NCBI GenBank assembly: GCA_004293505.1
Contig: RDYY01000061.1
Coordinates: 1-8,072, forward strand
DNA: 8,072 nucleotides
Source: Sphingobacteriia bacterium
Lineage (GTDB): Bacteria > Bacteroidota > Bacteroidia > Chitinophagales > Chitinophagaceae
Direction of reading: 5' to 3'
Below are positions 6,365 through 8,072 of the stretch, piece by piece. Made by a program: the position numbers and the translations under genes. Position 1 is the first letter of the stretch; every line of letters starts with the position of its first letter. The notes under the pieces are model-generated. The model was not told the DNA's origin. It made no database searches and saw only the letters and a program-made list of their open reading frames with translations.

Positions 6365-7120
6365 ATGAACCACCGCATTTACCATCATTTTCTTCAACGC
6401 AAACAGGCCCAACACAAGTCTTTTGCGGTGCTCATTGATCCAGACAAAGTAGATGCAGCGGCCATCAATGAATTGGTCCACTTGGGCACGAAAGCCAAAG
6501 TGGATTATTTTTTTGTTGGGGGCAGTTTGGTCATTTCTAGTCATTTGGATGACTGCATCAAGCAAATCAAGGCCCTTTGTGATATCCCCGTGGTCTTGTT
6601 CCCCGGTTCTCCCAGCCAAGTGAGCCGTTACGCTGATGCTTTACTGTACTTGTCTTTGATCTCTGGTCGCAACCCTGAACTATTGATTGGTCAGCACGTA
6701 GTGAGTGCGCCCTTTGTCAAAAAATCCGGCCTCGACATCATGCCAACAGGCTACATGGTCATTGATGGCGGTGCCCCCACCACGGTGAGCTATATCAGCA
6801 ATGCCAGCCCTATTCCTGCCGACAAAGCAGACATTGCCATGTGCACGGCCATGGCCGGAGAAATGCTGGGGATGAAGCTCATTTACATGGATGCGGGCAG
6901 TGGTGCCCAAACGCCCATTCGCGAGGAAATGATCGAAAAAGTGGCCCGTCACATTGAAGTCCCTCTCATTGTGGGAGGAGGCATCACTGCGCCTGAAAAA
7001 GCGTATCGCAATTGCCAAGCGGGAGCTGACGTTATTGTAGTAGGCAATGCCATTGAAAAAGACCCCGGATTGATCATGGAAATCAGTGCGGCCATTCATG
7101 CCGTCAAAGCCCACGCCTGA
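6365..7120 (+). CDS. Geranylgeranylglyceryl phosphate synthase family protein (PcrB/GGGPS)
   Basis: This 251-residue TIM-barrel prenyltransferase is expected to join a long polyprenyl diphosphate to sn-glycerol-1-phosphate through an ether bond, the first committed step towards archaeal-type ether lipids. Family signatures run through the barrel: FAVLIDPDK (20-28), FVGGSL (50-55), VVLFPGS (76-82) and the LYLSLISGRNPELLIGQH region (about 94-111). The phosphate- and glycerol-binding strands follow: YMDAGSGA (174-181), VGGGIT (203-208) and VVGNAIEKD (225-233). The length is normal for the Bacteroidota group, which is biochemically related to archaeal GGGPS; chain length cannot be read safely from sequence alone. 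The start fits the usual family beginning, a short helix before FAVLIDPDK. It is transcribed away from nrdJ, with a small lipoprotein gene 37 bases downstream. I give no symbol because pcrB properly names the heptaprenyl enzyme of Firmicutes. Confidence 0.93.
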   Translation: MNHRIYHHFLQRKQAQHKSFAVLIDPDKVDAAAINELVHLGTKAKVDYFFVGGSLVISSHLDDCIKQIKALCDIPVVLFPGSPSQVSRYADALLYLSLISGRNPELLIGQHVVSAPFVKKSGLDIMPTGYMVIDGGAPTTVSYISNASPIPADKADIAMCTAMAGEMLGMKLIYMDAGSGAQTPIREEMIEKVARHIEVPLIVGGGITAPEKAYRNCQAGADVIVVGNAIEKDPGLIMEISAAIHAVKAHA

Positions 7121-7157
7121 AATTGAATTCTTGCTAAATTGCCGTAGAAATTTTTAT

Positions 7158-7802
7158 ATGAAAATCCAAGGATGCTGTACCCTGATTCTCTCTCTCCTCT
7201 TGTCTGGTTGCCACATGTTTACAGAGGAAAGAAGCGTACAAGCAATAAACGGCGACAGTGTTCCATTGATCAAACCCAACGCCAAGATTCACCAAGAAGA
7301 CCCTGCTCCTACTGTTGTACACGATACCACTACCCGAAATGGCGATTTGATCAAAATTGAAGAGTTTCATCCCAGGGGTGAAAAAAGAAGCGACTTGAAA
7401 ATCAGCATCAGGAATGAAATGTCTGGACTCAATGTTGTTCAAGATGTCAATCCAGTGCAACAAATTTTATTGGGCGACCTCAATCAAAATGGTTTTGATG
7501 AGGTCTACATCATCACTTCTTCATTTGACAACTCACGTTATGGCCAGGTTTTTGCCTACGAATGTACCGACCACAAAACCTTGTCCCGCATTGGCATCCC
7601 TGTTTTGGAAAAAGCAGACTTACAAAAAGGTGGAAATTTTGAGGGCTATCATGGCGATGACAAGTTTCAGCTAGAAGCCCAACATTTGGTCAGGAGTTAT
7701 CCCCTTCGTGAAAATGAAAACAGCAGGATTTACCTTTACTATGGCTTGACAAAAAACAACATTGGTGACACATTGGTTTTGCGCCAAAGAAAACAAAACT
7801 GA
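7158..7802 (+). CDS. Putative lipoprotein resembling I-type lysozyme inhibitor (PliI-like)
   Basis: This 214-residue protein begins with a short signal peptide and a clear lipobox, LLSGC, so Cys18 would be lipidated. A polar, probably flexible stretch follows (about 19-60). The C-terminal half is beta-rich. LLGDLNQNGFDEVYIIT (104-120) has an Asp/Asn-rich loop, SFDNSRYGQVFAYE (122-135) follows, and then FEGYHGDDKF (161-170) and HLVRSYPL (176-183). This order resembles the PliI family of periplasmic inhibitors of invertebrate-type lysozyme (DLNGDGxPEVYV, SGSYG loop, GYMGxDxF, LVRRFP). I recognised it by eye and the tip motif is degenerate, so a generic FG-GAP-like lipoprotein is possible. I chose ATG 7158 because it places the signal peptide at the N-terminus and is preceded by AAATTTTTAT; the upstream in-frame GTG at 7086 would overlap the GGGPS gene and bury the signal. 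It may be cotranscribed with GGGPS. Confidence 0.72.
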   Translation: MKIQGCCTLILSLLLSGCHMFTEERSVQAINGDSVPLIKPNAKIHQEDPAPTVVHDTTTRNGDLIKIEEFHPRGEKRSDLKISIRNEMSGLNVVQDVNPVQQILLGDLNQNGFDEVYIITSSFDNSRYGQVFAYECTDHKTLSRIGIPVLEKADLQKGGNFEGYHGDDKFQLEAQHLVRSYPLRENENSRIYLYYGLTKNNIGDTLVLRQRKQN

Positions 7803-7807
7803 TCTTG

Positions 7808-8072
7808 CTATTGGCCCAATAAACGGGTGTTGTATTGGCTGAATTGTAAAAAAATATTTCCTTTTTTGTTGCCTTCGGAACGCATTTGCTTGCGGTCGAT
7901 GCTGGTCCCTTTTCCCAAGAGATTGATGGGCATGCGAATTTTTTCTACTTCAAACGACACTGTTACCAATTTGGGCAACAAGTCTTGGGTCTTTTCATAC
8001 TGCAGCAAAACCTGGTAAGTTCCTTCTTTTTTGGTATTGATTTCACTGGCTTGTAAGCGCCGCAACGCCATG
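7808..8072 (-). CDS. Unrecognised protein, C-terminal part (runs into window edge)
   Basis: A minus-strand frame is open from the right edge to a TAG at 7808-7810 and encodes at least 87 residues. An ATG sits at 8071, one base from the edge, so I cannot tell whether it is the true start or an internal Met; a longer gene continuing beyond the window is more likely. I do not recognise the family. The visible part alternates charged and hydrophobic residues (for example TYQVLLQYEKT and KLVTVSFEVEKIRMP), which suggests beta strands, and it ends in NIFLQFSQYNTRLLGQ. No signal peptide, membrane segment or Cys motif is present. Evidence that it is real is its uninterrupted frame, and its tight convergent packing, with 5 bases between its stop and that of the lipoprotein gene. 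Confidence 0.6.
   Translation of the reverse strand, partial: MALRRLQASEINTKKEGTYQVLLQYEKTQDLLPKLVTVSFEVEKIRMPINLLGKGTSIDRKQMRSEGNKKGNIFLQFSQYNTRLLGQ

Noticed and set aside
7086..7802. GTG start for the lipoprotein, overlapping the GGGPS gene
   Set aside because: It would add 24 residues before the signal peptide and hide the lipobox; ATG 7158 gives a normal lipoprotein N-terminus.

Overview
The window looks like ordinary core chromosome of a member of the Bacteroidota, most likely from the Chitinophagia/Saprospiria side. The evidence is a bacterial geranylgeranylglyceryl-phosphate synthase (PcrB/GGGPS family), a Bacteroidota-style pair of GMC flavoprotein plus Tat/lipoprotein small subunit, a large adenosylcobalamin-dependent ribonucleotide reductase with TSCPD and zinc-ribbon tails, start codons without Shine-Dalgarno sequences, and promoter-like TTTG / TAnnTTTG elements. 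No mobile element, CRISPR array, tRNA or rRNA was seen.

Layout. Bases 1-192 (+) are the end of a methionyl-tRNA synthetase gene (metG), covering its C-terminal tRNA-binding domain. It meets, tail to tail with a 3-base gap, a two-gene minus-strand unit. That unit is a GMC oxidoreductase (857-2599) followed after one base by a gluconate-2-dehydrogenase subunit-3-like lipoprotein (196-855). A strong intrinsic terminator (2625-2653, minus) separates this unit from nrdJ (2687-6064, minus), which encodes the class II ribonucleotide reductase. A 300-base divergent intergenic region (6065-6364) follows, rich in short dyads. Next come, on the plus strand, the GGGPS gene (6365-7120) and a small lipoprotein resembling I-type lysozyme inhibitors (7158-7802). 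The right edge holds the 3' end of an unrecognised minus-strand gene (7808-8072), convergent with the lipoprotein gene at a 5-base gap.

How the genes work together. The GMC protein has no signal peptide, while its partner has a twin-arginine lipoprotein signal. The pair probably forms a periplasmic FAD dehydrogenase exported by the hitch-hiker Tat route. A Cys cluster suggests an iron-sulfur centre, and the substrate is unknown. nrdJ makes deoxyribonucleotides without oxygen chemistry and needs B12. GGGPS makes an archaeal-type ether-lipid precursor whose role in Bacteroidota is unresolved. These units are not obviously one pathway.

The most interesting signal is regulatory. Just upstream of a plausible nrdJ promoter lie two inverted pairs of DnaA-box-like 9-mers. 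One of these 9-mers is an exact consensus box and another matches TTATNCACA. This suggests control of a class II ribonucleotide reductase by DnaA, analogous to E. coli nrdAB, and it is an inference from sequence only. I did not find a clearly novel multi-gene system here.
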